Below are positions 1 through 8,520 of a stretch of DNA of 64,000 nt, one piece after another (within the stretch, counting starts at the first letter, position 1; every line of letters begins with the position of its first letter). This stretch comes from Okeania sp. SIO2B3 (GTDB taxonomy: Bacteria; Cyanobacteriota; Cyanobacteriia; Cyanobacteriales; Microcoleaceae). The notes under the pieces were generated by a model that was given only the letters and a program-made list of their open reading frames with translations, had not been told where the DNA came from and ran no database searches. Made by a program: the position numbers and the translations under genes. The stretch is from NCBI RefSeq assembly GCF_010672525.1, contig NZ_JAAHGH010000005.1, positions 496,672 to 560,671 of the forward strand, in the 5' to 3' direction.

Positions 1-1
1 A

Positions 2-872
2 GTTTATACAACACAAGCTATCAGCAAGAGGCAATTAAAGCAAGGAATTATTAATCCCAGTAAAACAGGGATCTATCTAAAAACATTAGTACCTACTTCA
101 CAAATTAAACAAATTCGTCTCGTCCCTAGACTTAATCATTATGTAATAGAGGTCATTTATGAAGCTACTCAAAAACAATACGAGTTAGAAAAAAATCGTT
201 GTGCCAGTATTGATATAGGATTAAACAACTTAGCTACATTAATCTTTAATCAAGCCGGAATCAAACCAATCTTGATAAATGGCAGACCGTTAAAATCTAT
301 AAATCAATACTATAATAAAGTCAAAAGCTTCCTACAATCTCAACTCCAAGAAAATCAATCAAGTAAGAGACTAAAAAAGCTTTGTAATAAGAGAGAATTC
401 AAAATCAATGACTATCTTCATAAATCATCTCGTTTGATTATTGATACTCTAACTAATCAGAAAATAGGAACATTGATAATAGGGCACAATGAAGACTGGA
501 AGCAGAAGATAAATCTAGGGAAGAAAAATAATCAAAATTTTGTATCTGTCCCCTATAACAAGTTAATAGAAATGTTATCTTATAAAGCTAAGATGGTAGG
601 GATAGATGTAATAATTACAGAAGAATCTTATACCTCAAAAGCAAGTTTTATAGATAATGATATTCTTCCTGTATACAGAAAAGGTCAGAAAAATCAAGTC
701 ACTTTCTCAGGAAAAAGAGTAAAGCGATGCAGCGCGGTCTTGGGGGTTTCCCCCATGAGCGACTGCATCAAGACAAAGAGGTTTGTATCGTACCGCCAAC
801 AAAGGATTAATTAATGCTGATGTTAATGGTTCTTTGAACATTATGAGAAAAGCAGCTCCCTTTTGTTTTTGA
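2..872 (+). pseudogene. tnpB: TnpB-type RNA-guided nuclease gene, 5' end outside window, frameshifted
   Basis: The frame is open from base 2, so the gene starts left of the window. The RuvC-like core is visible: the first Asp in SIDIGLNNLAT, the block IGHNEDWKQ, then ITEESYTSK, and finally the Asp of NADVNGSLNI. That last block is out of frame: a 52-base hairpin insert (725-776) separates GKRVK from RGLYRTANKG and shifts the frame by one, so the first frame stops at 812-814 and the natural end is at 872. The catalytic Glu is not at the usual place (IGHNED instead of an IED-type block); an acidic pair precedes the YTSK motif, as in TnpB lineages with a relocated Glu. No zinc-ribbon cysteines are seen in this stretch. 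No tnpA is visible. Broken copy; identity confident, catalytic reading less so. Confidence 0.85.
725..776. repeat. 52-bp hairpin repeat inserted in tnpB
   Basis: GATGCAG and CTGCATC form the outer stem and TGGGGG/CCCCCA an inner stem around a TTT loop. It splits the tnpB frame exactly between codons that are otherwise contiguous in the family (K then RGLYRT). The bases AAAG occur on both sides (721-724 and 775-778), a possible 4-bp target duplication. Removing 52 bases restores one continuous reading frame. Confidence 0.75.
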
Positions 873-882
873 CTATGGGATA

Positions 883-985
883 GAGAAGCCAGTACGCCCT
901 TGCGGGTTTCCCGACTTGAAGCAACTGGCGTGGTGTTGTAGTGCCTCCTCCGGAGGAGCTGCGCTAACACGAGCGTCAGGATAAC
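883..985. repeat. Hairpin repeats downstream of tnpB
   Basis: Two palindromes follow the tnpB stop. One at 888-929 has GCCAGT/ACTGGC ends and an inner CGGGTTTCCCG. The second at 945-958 is CTCCTCCGGAGGAG. Both have the GC-rich look of dispersed small repeats of filamentous cyanobacteria and contrast with the AT-rich surroundings. The antisense open frame that crosses them is not supported as a gene. Confidence 0.55.
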
Positions 986-1072
986 ACCTGCAAAATAAGG
1001 ATATGTCTTATTGTGACTATATTTTTATGAACTATGATAGTCAATAAATAACTTAGCTCTCATTTCCCAGTT

Positions 1073-2227
1073 ATGGCCATAATATCTTCCAAAAAACAAT
1101 CTCCACAACCAGAAAGGCCAGATAAAAACATTTTCTTAGCCTCAGAAAGTAAAAGTTCATATAAAACCAAAAAATCAAAATCCAAAACTGAAACAGACGA
1201 AATAGAAGCTTTATTAGAAGCAGAGGCAACTGCTGAAGACAAGAATAATAGTAACAACGAAGAAAAAATCAGACCCCAAAAGTTAGCCGAATATATCGGA
1301 CAAAAAGACCTCAAAGAAGTATTAAATATTGCGATTTCGGCGGCAAAATCTAGAAAAGAACCTTTAGACCATCTGCTACTTTATGGCCCTCCAGGGTTAG
1401 GGAAAACTACCATGTCTCTAATATTGGCAGCAGAAATGGAAGTTAACTGTAAAATTACTACTGCCCCTGCCATTGAAAAACCTAGAGATATTGTAGGTTT
1501 GCTAGTAGGTTTACAAAAAGGAGATGTTCTGTTTATAGATGAAATTCATCGCCTTTCCAAAATGACAGAAGAAATTCTATATCCGGCGATGGAAGATTTT
1601 CGACTGGATATTACAGTGGGTCAAGGTAAAACTGCTAAGACTCGGAGTATTCCTCTCAAACCTTTTACTCTAGTCGGAGCAACTACTAGGGTAGGGTCTC
1701 TAACTTCCCCTCTGCGCGATCGCTTCGGAATTATTCAGAGGTTACGTTTTTATGAGGTTGATGAACTGAGTCTAATTATTCTCCGAGCAGCAAAACTTTT
1801 AAATACGGCTATTACAGAAGATGGTGCTGAAGAAGTTGCCCGTCGTTCCCGGGGTACGCCTCGAATTGCTAATCGTTTACTCCGACGGGTGAGAGATTAT
1901 TCGGAAGTGAAAAAGTTGACTCCTGTAAATGCTGAGGTAGCAAGTGAAGCGTTAGAGTTGTTTAATGTTGACCCTCTAGGTTTAGATTGGACAGACCGTA
2001 ATTTATTAAGGACGATGATTGAAAACTATAATGGTGGGCCTGCTGGTTTAGAGACAATGGCAGCAGCGACAGGGGAGGATGCTCAAACTATTGAGGAGGT
2101 TTATGAGCCATATTTGATGCAAATTGGGTTTATGCAGCGCACTCCTCGTGGTCGGGTTGTGACTTCTGCAGCTTGGAGGCATTTGGGTTTTACTCCGCCG
2201 GATGAGCAGTTGAGTTTGAAGTTGTAG
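1073..2227 (+). CDS. ruvB: Holliday junction branch migration ATPase RuvB
   Basis: RuvB is the hexameric AAA+ motor that, with RuvA, drives branch migration of Holliday junctions in recombinational repair. The 384-residue product shows Walker A GPPGLGKT, Walker [10 protein letters not shown], sensor 1 LVGATTR, the [11 protein letters not shown] arginine-finger block, the sensor 2 block [15 protein letters not shown], and the C-terminal winged-helix domain ending [16 protein letters not shown]. The first 60 or so residues are a charged, low-complexity extension before the conserved [11 protein letters not shown]; similar extensions are known in cyanobacterial RuvB. The ATG start with MAIISSKKQ fits cyanobacterial homologues. 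It is monocistronic: decayed IS material lies before it and an unrelated small gene after it. Confidence 0.96.
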   Translation: MAIISSKKQSPQPERPDKNIFLASESKSSYKTKKSKSKTETDEIEALLEAEATAEDKNNSNNEEKIRPQKLAEYIGQKDLKEVLNIAISAAKSRKEPLDHLLLYGPPGLGKTTMSLILAAEMEVNCKITTAPAIEKPRDIVGLLVGLQKGDVLFIDEIHRLSKMTEEILYPAMEDFRLDITVGQGKTAKTRSIPLKPFTLVGATTRVGSLTSPLRDRFGIIQRLRFYEVDELSLIILRAAKLLNTAITEDGAEEVARRSRGTPRIANRLLRRVRDYSEVKKLTPVNAEVASEALELFNVDPLGLDWTDRNLLRTMIENYNGGPAGLETMAAATGEDAQTIEEVYEPYLMQIGFMQRTPRGRVVTSAAWRHLGFTPPDEQLSLKL

Positions 2228-2336
2228 GAGAATAGATAATAGATATATTCATCAGAATTGTGTTGCTATAATTTAAAAATAGAGTTATTAATGGTGCATT
2301 CTATCTGAATTCTCAGAACTACTATGAGGTAGGATA

Positions 2337-2816
2337 ATGCTTGGTGATTTTTTACTGGACGATTCAACATCAACAGAGCAAGTTGAAATTAAAACATCAA
2401 TTATTAAGATCCGAGGCAAAACTTTAATATATGGGAATGTTGTTGATCAAATTCGCAACATTACAAGTATTGGTTTGGTCAACCGTACAACTGTGAAGCA
2501 GACACCTAAGTGGTATTGGAGTTTGCCTTTTGTGGGTTTTATGCTGCTTCTTGTTCCCGACATATATGCAAGAATATTTGGAGCTTTAATTATTGCTTTA
2601 GGTGTTTGGTTGCTTTATCAACAGCATATCAACAAAATTTCAGAAAGATATGGTATGACTATTTACACTAATTCAGGGGATAAAAGAACTTTTGTTAGTC
2701 GGAGTGAAGACTTCATTAAGAAGGTAATCTTAGTGTTATACAACGTGATGAATGGTGAAGAAAACGAGGTTATAAATTTAAACTTTAGATACAATGACAA
2801 TAGACCGTTCTGTTAA
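2337..2816 (+). CDS. Two-TM small membrane protein of unknown function (DUF6232-like)
   Basis: A 159-residue protein with a beta-rich N-terminal part (about residues 15-60: IKIRGKTLIYGNVVDQIRNI), two adjacent hydrophobic segments (about 62-80 and 83-100, WSLPFVGFMLLLVP and FGALIIALGVWLLY), and a cytoplasmic tail. This PH-like strand plus membrane hairpin layout resembles DUF6232-type proteins; that assignment is from memory and tentative. Its 3' end overlaps the start of a 32-codon frame at 2794, and another small gene follows at 2934, so the three probably form one transcript that ends at the terminator near 3400. The start chosen is at 2337, just after TAGGATA; it may be an alternative to a nearby in-frame codon. 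Confidence 0.7.
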   Translation: MLGDFLLDDSTSTEQVEIKTSIIKIRGKTLIYGNVVDQIRNITSIGLVNRTTVKQTPKWYWSLPFVGFMLLLVPDIYARIFGALIIALGVWLLYQQHINKISERYGMTIYTNSGDKRTFVSRSEDFIKKVILVLYNVMNGEENEVINLNFRYNDNRPFC

Positions 2817-2892
2817 TTTTAAAATTGGAAAAAACATTAGTTCTCCTATTGTTGGGGGAACTGTAACTGGCGATGTTGTTAACAAGGTTTAG
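2794..2892 (+). CDS. Short peptide with beta-tag motif (32 aa)
   Basis: This frame starts with ATG inside the end of the upstream membrane-protein gene and encodes a 32-residue peptide. Its core KIGKNISSPIVGGTVTGDVV closely parallels the start of the next gene (IEIGTNIDSPFVSGNVEGG). It is either a minimal tag protein translated by coupling or the leftover 5' end of a paralogue of the next gene. Nothing in it indicates an activity. Confidence 0.45.
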   Translation: MTIDRSVNFKIGKNISSPIVGGTVTGDVVNKV

Positions 2893-2933
2893 AAATTAAT
2901 TAAGCAAATTTTTGAATATTAAGGAGGTCAAAT

Positions 2934-3336
2934 ATGTCAGATAAGCCTATCAAAAAAAGATTTTACAAAGACTGGAAGTCATATCGAAATTGGAACTAAT
3001 ATAGATTCACCTTTTGTCTCAGGTAATGTAGAGGGTGGCTTTTACAACAATAAAACTGTACAATATACACCTGAACAAAAGCAATCTCTAACGGAAACTG
3101 CTGAAGAAATTCAGAAACTTTTAAACCAGCTTTCTAAAACTTATTCCCCTGAAGAAGCGGAACAGAAAGCAGCAGAAGATTTAGCAAATAGAGCCAAGCA
3201 AAACCCTTCGTTCAAAGAAAATCTCAAAAGTTGGAGTCAATCTCTACTAAGTAAAGGCAGTGAAACAGTAGTAACTGAAATAGTAAAGGAAGGAGTTAAA
3301 CGAGTTATTACTCTTGCTATGACAATGCTAGTTTAG
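2934..3336 (+). pseudogene. Small tag plus helical protein, frameshifted at an A7 run
   Basis: A perfect Shine-Dalgarno sequence AAGGAGGT (2921-2928) precedes the ATG. The first frame stops after 22 codons, but removing one base from the seven-A run at about codon 7-9 opens a frame to the stop at 3334-3336, about 133 residues: a tag IEIGTNIDSPFVSGNVEGG, a link, then helices starting EQKQSLTETAEEIQKLLNQL. That helical block is recognisably the module appended to many cyanobacterial conflict proteins. Either a simple indel mutation, or transcriptional slippage or frameshifting at the A7 run; the strong ribosome site and otherwise clean downstream frame leave the second possibility open. No catalytic residues are seen. 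Confidence 0.6.
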
Positions 3337-3380
3337 ATACATAATCCAAAAATTTTTTAACTAATGTTATTAGATGCCTA

Positions 3381-3419
3381 CCTCATCTACCTCTACGAGT
3401 AGGTGAGGCTTTTTGTTTT
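3381..3419 (+). terminator. Rho-independent terminator after the small-gene cluster
   Basis: CCTCATCTAC (3381-3390) pairs with GTAGGTGAGG (3399-3408) with one G-T wobble, an 8-base loop, then CTTTTTGTTTT. It lies 45 bases after the stop of the frameshifted gene and would end the 2337-3336 transcript. Confidence 0.8.
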
Positions 3420-3710
3420 AAATATCAAAACCTCAATATTTTAAATGCAAAAAGTTGAATTCTTTGATCTTCCTAACTTCAATAATATAGTTATGGTATA
3501 AGATTTTTGCTTTTTTAAGATTGCTTCTTAACTAGATTGATTAACCTCTAAGGGTAAACTATAAAGTTAAGTATAAAATTGAGACTTATTTTGGCGATCG
3601 CTACATCTTTGTTTTATATAAATAGCTAAAACTAGACAGCAAAAAATAGAACAGAACATAGACACTGCTCAAAAGTCCTCTTTCTCCAGCGAACTATTTA
3701 TATAAATTGT
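3420..3710. other. AT-rich intergenic region, no gene seen
   Basis: Nothing beyond AT-rich sequence and one GCGATCGC octamer near 3594. It separates the plus-strand cluster from the minus-strand tnpB unit. Confidence 0.5.
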
Positions 3711-3851
3711 TTAATTTCTTCTCTTATTACCCTTCTTTTTCGGCTTTCTCTTTTTGACTTTTGATTTTTTATTATTGAATCTTGCTCTTTGCTGAACCAC
3801 TTCAGGAGGCGGACCATAATCTCCATCCGAAAAATATACTCGCTGCTTCAT
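3711..3851 (-). CDS. Small basic hypothetical protein (46 aa)
   Basis: On the minus strand an ATG at 3851 opens a 46-codon frame with an acidic-proline head (YFSDGDYGPPPEVVQQRAR) and a strongly basic tail of Lys/Arg (KKSKVKKRKPKKKGNKRRN). It lies directly downstream of the broken minus-strand tnpB and could be a genuine small nucleic-acid-binding protein or chance coding in the transposon end. Not recognised. A hairpin GTCAC/GTGAC lies between it and the tnpB stop. Confidence 0.35.
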   Translation of the reverse strand: MKQRVYFSDGDYGPPPEVVQQRARFNNKKSKVKKRKPKKKGNKRRN

Positions 3852-3892
3852 AAAACTGATATAAAACGTCACATAGCGTGACATTTCAATGT

Positions 3893-5032
3893 TTACTTCC
3901 TGCTTCCACCGGAACTGTCGGCAGCACTCCGTCCACAGGCATCAACGGTCAAGCCGACCGCATTCCTTAAATTAATTGAGGCATTAAAGTCTCGGTCTAT
4001 TGATATACCACATTCTGGGCAGTCATAAGTTCTAATGTTTAAAGGCATATCCTGTACATGACCACAATTAGAGCAAGTTTTTGATGATGGAAAAAATCTA
4101 TCAACTATTACTAATTCACAATTGTACCATTGACACTTGTATTCTAGCTGTCTTCTAAATTCATAAAATCACTATCTGCTATCTGATTTAGCTAGCTTAT
4201 GGTTGGCTAACATTCCAGATACATTTAGGTCTTCTATCACAACAGTGCCGTGGTTCTTGGCTACATAAGTTGTCAGTTGATCAAGTGCATCTTTACGGAT
4301 GTTAGCTACTCGTCTATGTTGTTTGGCTAGCTTGACTACTGCTTTGTGCCAATTCCTTGAATGCTTTACTTTTTTACTCAGTTGTCGTTGTAATTTAGCC
4401 AGTCTGTTTTGCGCTTTTTTGTAAGGCTTAATACTCTTGAATACTTCACCTGTGCTTAGTGTTGCTAGTGTCTTAATTCCTAAATCTACACCTACAACTT
4501 CTGTGGTTTTTGGTGTTGAAGTCGGAGTAAATTCATAGCTGCAACTTAAATACCAGTCACCAGCTTGTCTGCTGATTGTTATTTTTTTAGTTGTTGCTTC
4601 AATTGGTTCGTAAGTTTTGACTATACCAATAAAAGGTAATTTGTGATTCCATCCGTTTAATTCTATTGGTTTTCCACAATTGTCTATTGTGAATGAATCA
4701 TGTTTACCTTTTTTCTTAAACCGTGGCCGTTTTCCTAGACCTTGTTTGCGCAGCATTCCGCAGGAAAAAAACCTTTTAAATGCTTCACTCAAGTTAATAA
4801 AAGCATATTGATAAACTTTAGATGATAAGTTTTTCATCCAGGGGTAGAGGGGTTTGGTGTGATTGGTAAAAACCTGTCTGAGTTTACGAGAGTTGGGCTT
4901 GTAGCCATCAATATATGCAGCATTCCATAAACTTAAACCCCAGTTGTAGCACCATCTACTATAACCTGCATGTTGAGCCATCAGAGTTTTCTGTTTATTA
5001 TTAAGTTTCAGCTTTGTTCTAATGGATTTCAT
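3893..5032 (-). pseudogene. tnpB: IS200/IS605-type tnpB with two in-frame stops
   Basis: TnpB is the RNA-guided DNA endonuclease of IS200/IS605 elements. From ATG at 5032 the frame gives 286 residues: the helical N-terminus (MKSIRTKLKLNNKQKTLMAQ), RuvC-I VVGVDLGIKTLATLSTGEVF and RuvC-II VVIEDLNVSGM, then stops after KLAKSDSR. The rest is present in the same net frame to the stop at 3893-3895: EFRRQLEYKC, the zinc ribbon (C-x2-C ... C-x2-C, TCSNCG and CPECG) and RuvC-III SIDRDFNASINLRN. A one-base insertion followed by a one-base deletion around 4165-4190 leaves TAG TGA in frame. The truncated product lacks the last catalytic Asp. The element interrupts or adjoins an HTH gene fragment at 5110-5187. 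No tnpA is seen. Confidence 0.88.
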
Positions 5033-5109
5033 TTATATGTGATCTGGATGAGTGCAGTCTGTGTCAAAGTATGCTTTTCAACGTATTATATCGTTATTCT
5101 CTGATTAAG

Positions 5110-5187
5110 TCAATGCTCCCGCAACCTACCAGTAGAAATATTAAGTAAAAAAGCAGCTTCGGTGGTAGTAACTAAAGAGATATTCAT
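5110..5187 (-). pseudogene. N-terminal fragment of excisionase-like HTH protein
   Basis: From ATG at 5187 the minus strand reads MNISLVTTTEAAFLLNIS and then TGRLREH before a stop. This matches the start of the small helix-turn-helix proteins (MerR/excisionase type) that are common in cyanobacteria and normally run about 50-60 residues. Only 25 codons remain. The break falls beside the left end of the neighbouring tnpB element, so insertion or deletion linked to that element is the likely cause. Confidence 0.5.
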
Positions 5188-5424
5188 AACTACAACGTTG
5201 GGGTTTTTAGATATTAGATAATAAATTAACAACAATGCAAAAAGCACTATCCTAGTTAATGTTAAGAAAGACTCCCATTAAATTTCACACCACAAAATAT
5301 CCACAAAAATTAACGAGACCTGATTTAACAAGTGAGTGTCACAGAAATATATTAAAGCAAAATTAACTACAGTGGCTCAAAACATTCAATTTATTTTTTT
5401 GAATTAAATAATCTACATGACGCT

Positions 5425-6477
5425 ATGTCCCATATAAATCAATCTCCAAATAAAAACTGGACATCACTACATGACCAACTACATAAGACATTACGTCAAC
5501 GAAAATTATTACCAAAAAACCAAAGAATATTAATCGCAGTATCTGGTGGTCAAGATTCCATAAGCCTAACTAAATTACTGTTAGATTTACAATCAAAATG
5601 GGGTTGGTATTTAGTAATAGCTCATTGTGACCATAGATGGCGACTAGACTCAGAAGCTAATGCTAATTATGTGAAAAATTTAGCAACAAATTGGCAACTG
5701 CCATTCTTTTTGGGAGTAGCAGACCGAGTTTATCAAAGTGAAGCAGAAGCTAGAAAATGGCGTTATCAAACTTTAAGTAAAATTGCTTTAGAGTCCAATA
5801 GTCAATATATCGTAACTGGCCATACAGCTAGCGATCGCGCAGAAACTCTCCTATACAATTTAATTCGTGGTAGTGGTACTGATGGACTACAAGCTTTGAC
5901 TTGGCAACGTCCTCTGACAGAAAATTCTTCTATATTACTGATACGTCCCTTATTAGAAATTACTCGTAGTCAAACAGGCAACTTTTGTCAAGAGCAAAAA
6001 ATTGGTATTTGGGAAGATTCTACAAACCAAGATTTACGTTATGCTCGTAACCGTATCCGCCTCGAATTATTTCCTATGCTACGCCAGTTTAATCCTCAAG
6101 CTGAACTAGCACTGGCACAAACTGCAGAAATACTAAGCGCAGAAGTAGATTATCTTGAAAATGAGACAGAAAAGCTATTGGAGAAAGTGACAAAGATAGA
6201 TATAGATAATCTGAATATTTCTGAGTTTGAGTCTCAACAGGTTCAATATATTAACCGTTTAGTATTACGCGAAGTTCCTCTAGCATTACAAAGAAGAGTA
6301 ATAAGACGTATTTTACAAAAAGTCTTACCTATTCATCCTAACTTCAGTCATATTGAAAAGCTAACAAATCTAATTGATGCTCCTAACCGTTCTCAAACAG
6401 ACCCAGTTCCTGGTGGAGCGATCGCCAAAGTTCAACACCCTTGGATTTTATTATTCTATACAGGGAATAGGGAATAG
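5425..6477 (+). CDS. tilS: tRNA(Ile)-lysidine synthetase TilS
   Basis: TilS uses ATP and lysine to modify the wobble cytidine of the CAU-anticodon tRNA(Ile) to lysidine, so that it reads AUA. The 350-residue product has the N-type ATP-pyrophosphatase loop SGGQDS (residues 40-45), the HCDHRWR block, VTGHTASDRAETLLYNLIRGSG, and EDSTNQDLRYARNRIR, all typical. The C-terminal anticodon-binding half is of short cyanobacterial type. The last residues (TGNRE) and the stop codon are encoded by a GGGAATA heptad array, so the natural C-terminus may have been replaced or extended by the repeat. Monocistronic. Confidence 0.95.
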   Translation: MSHINQSPNKNWTSLHDQLHKTLRQRKLLPKNQRILIAVSGGQDSISLTKLLLDLQSKWGWYLVIAHCDHRWRLDSEANANYVKNLATNWQLPFFLGVADRVYQSEAEARKWRYQTLSKIALESNSQYIVTGHTASDRAETLLYNLIRGSGTDGLQALTWQRPLTENSSILLIRPLLEITRSQTGNFCQEQKIGIWEDSTNQDLRYARNRIRLELFPMLRQFNPQAELALAQTAEILSAEVDYLENETEKLLEKVTKIDIDNLNISEFESQQVQYINRLVLREVPLALQRRVIRRILQKVLPIHPNFSHIEKLTNLIDAPNRSQTDPVPGGAIAKVQHPWILLFYTGNRE

Positions 6478-6488
6478 GGAATAGGGAA
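6463..6488. repeat. GGGAATA heptad array supplying the tilS stop
   Basis: Three perfect GGGAATA units plus a partial one start inside the last tilS codons; the TAG stop (6475-6477) is part of the array. Heptad arrays of this sort recur throughout the window. Confidence 0.8.
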
Positions 6489-6585
6489 GAAAAACATAAT
6501 AAAAAAGGTTTAATTTTTAGATTTTATGGAAGATGGATTTTTTTATTGTAGGAATAAATCACAAATTTAAGATGTAACTGCTTTC

Positions 6586-6784
6586 CCTTCAGCATAGCTG
6601 CCTTCTTCAATTGGGTGGTTCGGAGATCTATAAGTCCCGCATTATCTTTTCTTTTACTGGCTTAATACCCCACCGTCTATACAGTGCTTAAAATTGCTTA
6701 GGTTTTGTAGACACAAATATGACGTGTCGAAGATTATCCATAAGCAATTTTCTCTTCTGCCTTCAGCATAGCTGCCTTTTTCAA
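6586..6784. repeat. Pair of 25-bp direct repeats between tilS and hmpF
   Basis: CCTTCAGCATAGCTGCCTT plus TTCAA occurs at 6586-6610 and, with one mismatch, at 6760-6784. The second copy covers the hmpF stop codon region. The 150 bases between them hold no convincing gene and may be the decayed inside of a small mobile element. The rest of the 6478-6780 gap is AT-rich with no recognised function. Confidence 0.6.
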
Positions 6785-8520
6785 TCCGGTTGACCAATTA
6801 TATTTTCAAGGACTTGCTGTAACTGCTCCACCTGTGTCCCTATACCCTGTATTTGATTTACTCCTCCTGCTACTTCTTCTAGTTGCTGTCTGACTTGTTC
6901 AAGATAATCTTGCATAGGTAACATAACTTCTTGATAAATAGCTCCACTTCCTCCTTGTGAATTTGCCTTCTGCTTTTCCCGTAAACTCGACTCTAGCTGT
7001 TCAATTTCATTTTTTTTCGCTTCTTGTTGCTGAGTCTGACTATTAATAACTTCTTCTTTTTGGGCAATATCTGTTTGTATCTGTTGAATTTCAGCTTCTA
7101 AACTTTGTAAATTCTCTGTCAGTTGCTGCCTTTGAGCATCAACCTGTGATAACGTAGGCTTTAAGTCTATTTTGTTTTGCTGTTGCTGGCCAGAAGAACT
7201 ACCTAATCTGCGCCAGAGAACCTCTTGATGTTGACTTAATATTTCTTGTCTTTCCTTAAGATTTCTTTGGGAACCTACTAAAGATTCATTTAACATTCTG
7301 TAACAATCTTGTTCATCTGAAAGCTCTGACTCTAAGCTAATTCTGTCATATTCAGTAGCTTGATCTATTCTTCTTTGCAAAGCATCCATTTCTTGCCGCT
7401 GTAATGCCAATTCTTCTTCTTGGTCTTTAACAAAACTCATATCTCTTTGTAAGTCTTGTTGTAAACTTTGAACCAATTGCTCTAACTCATTAAGAGAAAT
7501 TTTTTCCAGAGCTTCAACATCTACTTTCTGAGTAATACCATCATTTTCTAATGTTGTTGCTAGATGACTCAGTTGCTCATAAAGTTGTGTCTGTATCTCT
7601 ATTTGACTATTCAATACTTGACGATACTCTTGCTTACTTGCCAATAAAGTTTGTTGGGACCTCAATTCAGAAATAGATTCGGCTAGAGACTCCCTGTCTT
7701 GTCTCCATTCTAGCCATTGGTTTTGGACATGACTAACCAAACTTTCTATATTTTCCTGTTGTTCTTCGCTAGAATTAGTAGTTGGCTGTTCTTTCCATCG
7801 TTGTCCATGTTGCTCTAGACTTTCCTGTTGAGAACTAACTATTTCTAGAGACTGACTTAACTTTTCTCCCAAAAGATTTGTAGGAGCGATCGCCTCATTC
7901 AACCAAGTCAGTACATCTCGAATATACTGAGATTGGTCTTCATCTAAAACTGCTCCTTGAGACAATTGTCCCTTATTTTGCTCAAACTCTTCTTGTTGTC
8001 TGTGTAATTCTAAACGAGTGGCTTCTAATTCTTCTCGGTTTTTTTCTATCTGTTCCTGAAGTTGCTGAGATGTTTCTTGAGCTTGACTAACTTCCTGACG
8101 TTGTTGCTCCAATCTATCAATTTCGGCTTGTAGTTCTTCAAGCTGCTCTTCCTTAGCTTGCAATTCCATTTCTCTACGATTCAATTCTTGGGCCTGAAAA
8201 GTTAGAGAAGCTTTCCATTGCTCTATTTCCTCCCATTGTGTTTTAGATTTTTCTTGAGAGCGAGAGAAATTTTGCAGAATTTTTACCAACTGACGGGCAG
8301 CATCTTGAATTTGCTGCACCTGCTTACTATTGTTCAAATCTACTAATACTAATGAACCAGGAGAAAATTCCTTAGCTTCATCAGCTGGAATAACTTCTTC
8401 CCCAGGTACAGCCACCCAATTATGTTCACCACGTTGAGAGGCTAGTAACTTCAAATCAGTTTTACCACCACCTAGACCAAAACCACTTGGTCTTTTTTGT
8501 ACTTCTGCTAAATACAGCAC
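6781..8520 (-). CDS. hmpF: Pilus motility and taxis coiled-coil protein HmpF
   Basis: The product has 579 residues: a conserved globular N-terminus (MLYLAEVQKRPSGFGLGGGK; about residues 1-75), then almost continuous coiled coil rich in Gln/Glu/Leu to the end. This start and layout identify HmpF, which in Nostoc punctiforme is needed for type IV pilus function and hormogonium motility, moves to the cell poles, and is conserved in filamentous cyanobacteria. It lies on the opposite strand to hmpA, as I recall for the N. punctiforme locus. The 950-base gap upstream probably holds the promoters for both directions. No membrane segments or signal peptide are seen, in keeping with a cytoplasmic filament-like role at the cell junctions. 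Confidence 0.85.
   Translation of the reverse strand: MLYLAEVQKRPSGFGLGGGKTDLKLLASQRGEHNWVAVPGEEVIPADEAKEFSPGSLVLVDLNNSKQVQQIQDAARQLVKILQNFSRSQEKSKTQWEEIEQWKASLTFQAQELNRREMELQAKEEQLEELQAEIDRLEQQRQEVSQAQETSQQLQEQIEKNREELEATRLELHRQQEEFEQNKGQLSQGAVLDEDQSQYIRDVLTWLNEAIAPTNLLGEKLSQSLEIVSSQQESLEQHGQRWKEQPTTNSSEEQQENIESLVSHVQNQWLEWRQDRESLAESISELRSQQTLLASKQEYRQVLNSQIEIQTQLYEQLSHLATTLENDGITQKVDVEALEKISLNELEQLVQSLQQDLQRDMSFVKDQEEELALQRQEMDALQRRIDQATEYDRISLESELSDEQDCYRMLNESLVGSQRNLKERQEILSQHQEVLWRRLGSSSGQQQQNKIDLKPTLSQVDAQRQQLTENLQSLEAEIQQIQTDIAQKEEVINSQTQQQEAKKNEIEQLESSLREKQKANSQGGSGAIYQEVMLPMQDYLEQVRQQLEEVAGGVNQIQGIGTQVEQLQQVLENIIGQPD

Noticed and set aside
707-970. Minus-strand frame of 87 codons over the tnpB end
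   Set aside because: It spans hairpin repeats and the antisense of tnpB; no family resemblance.
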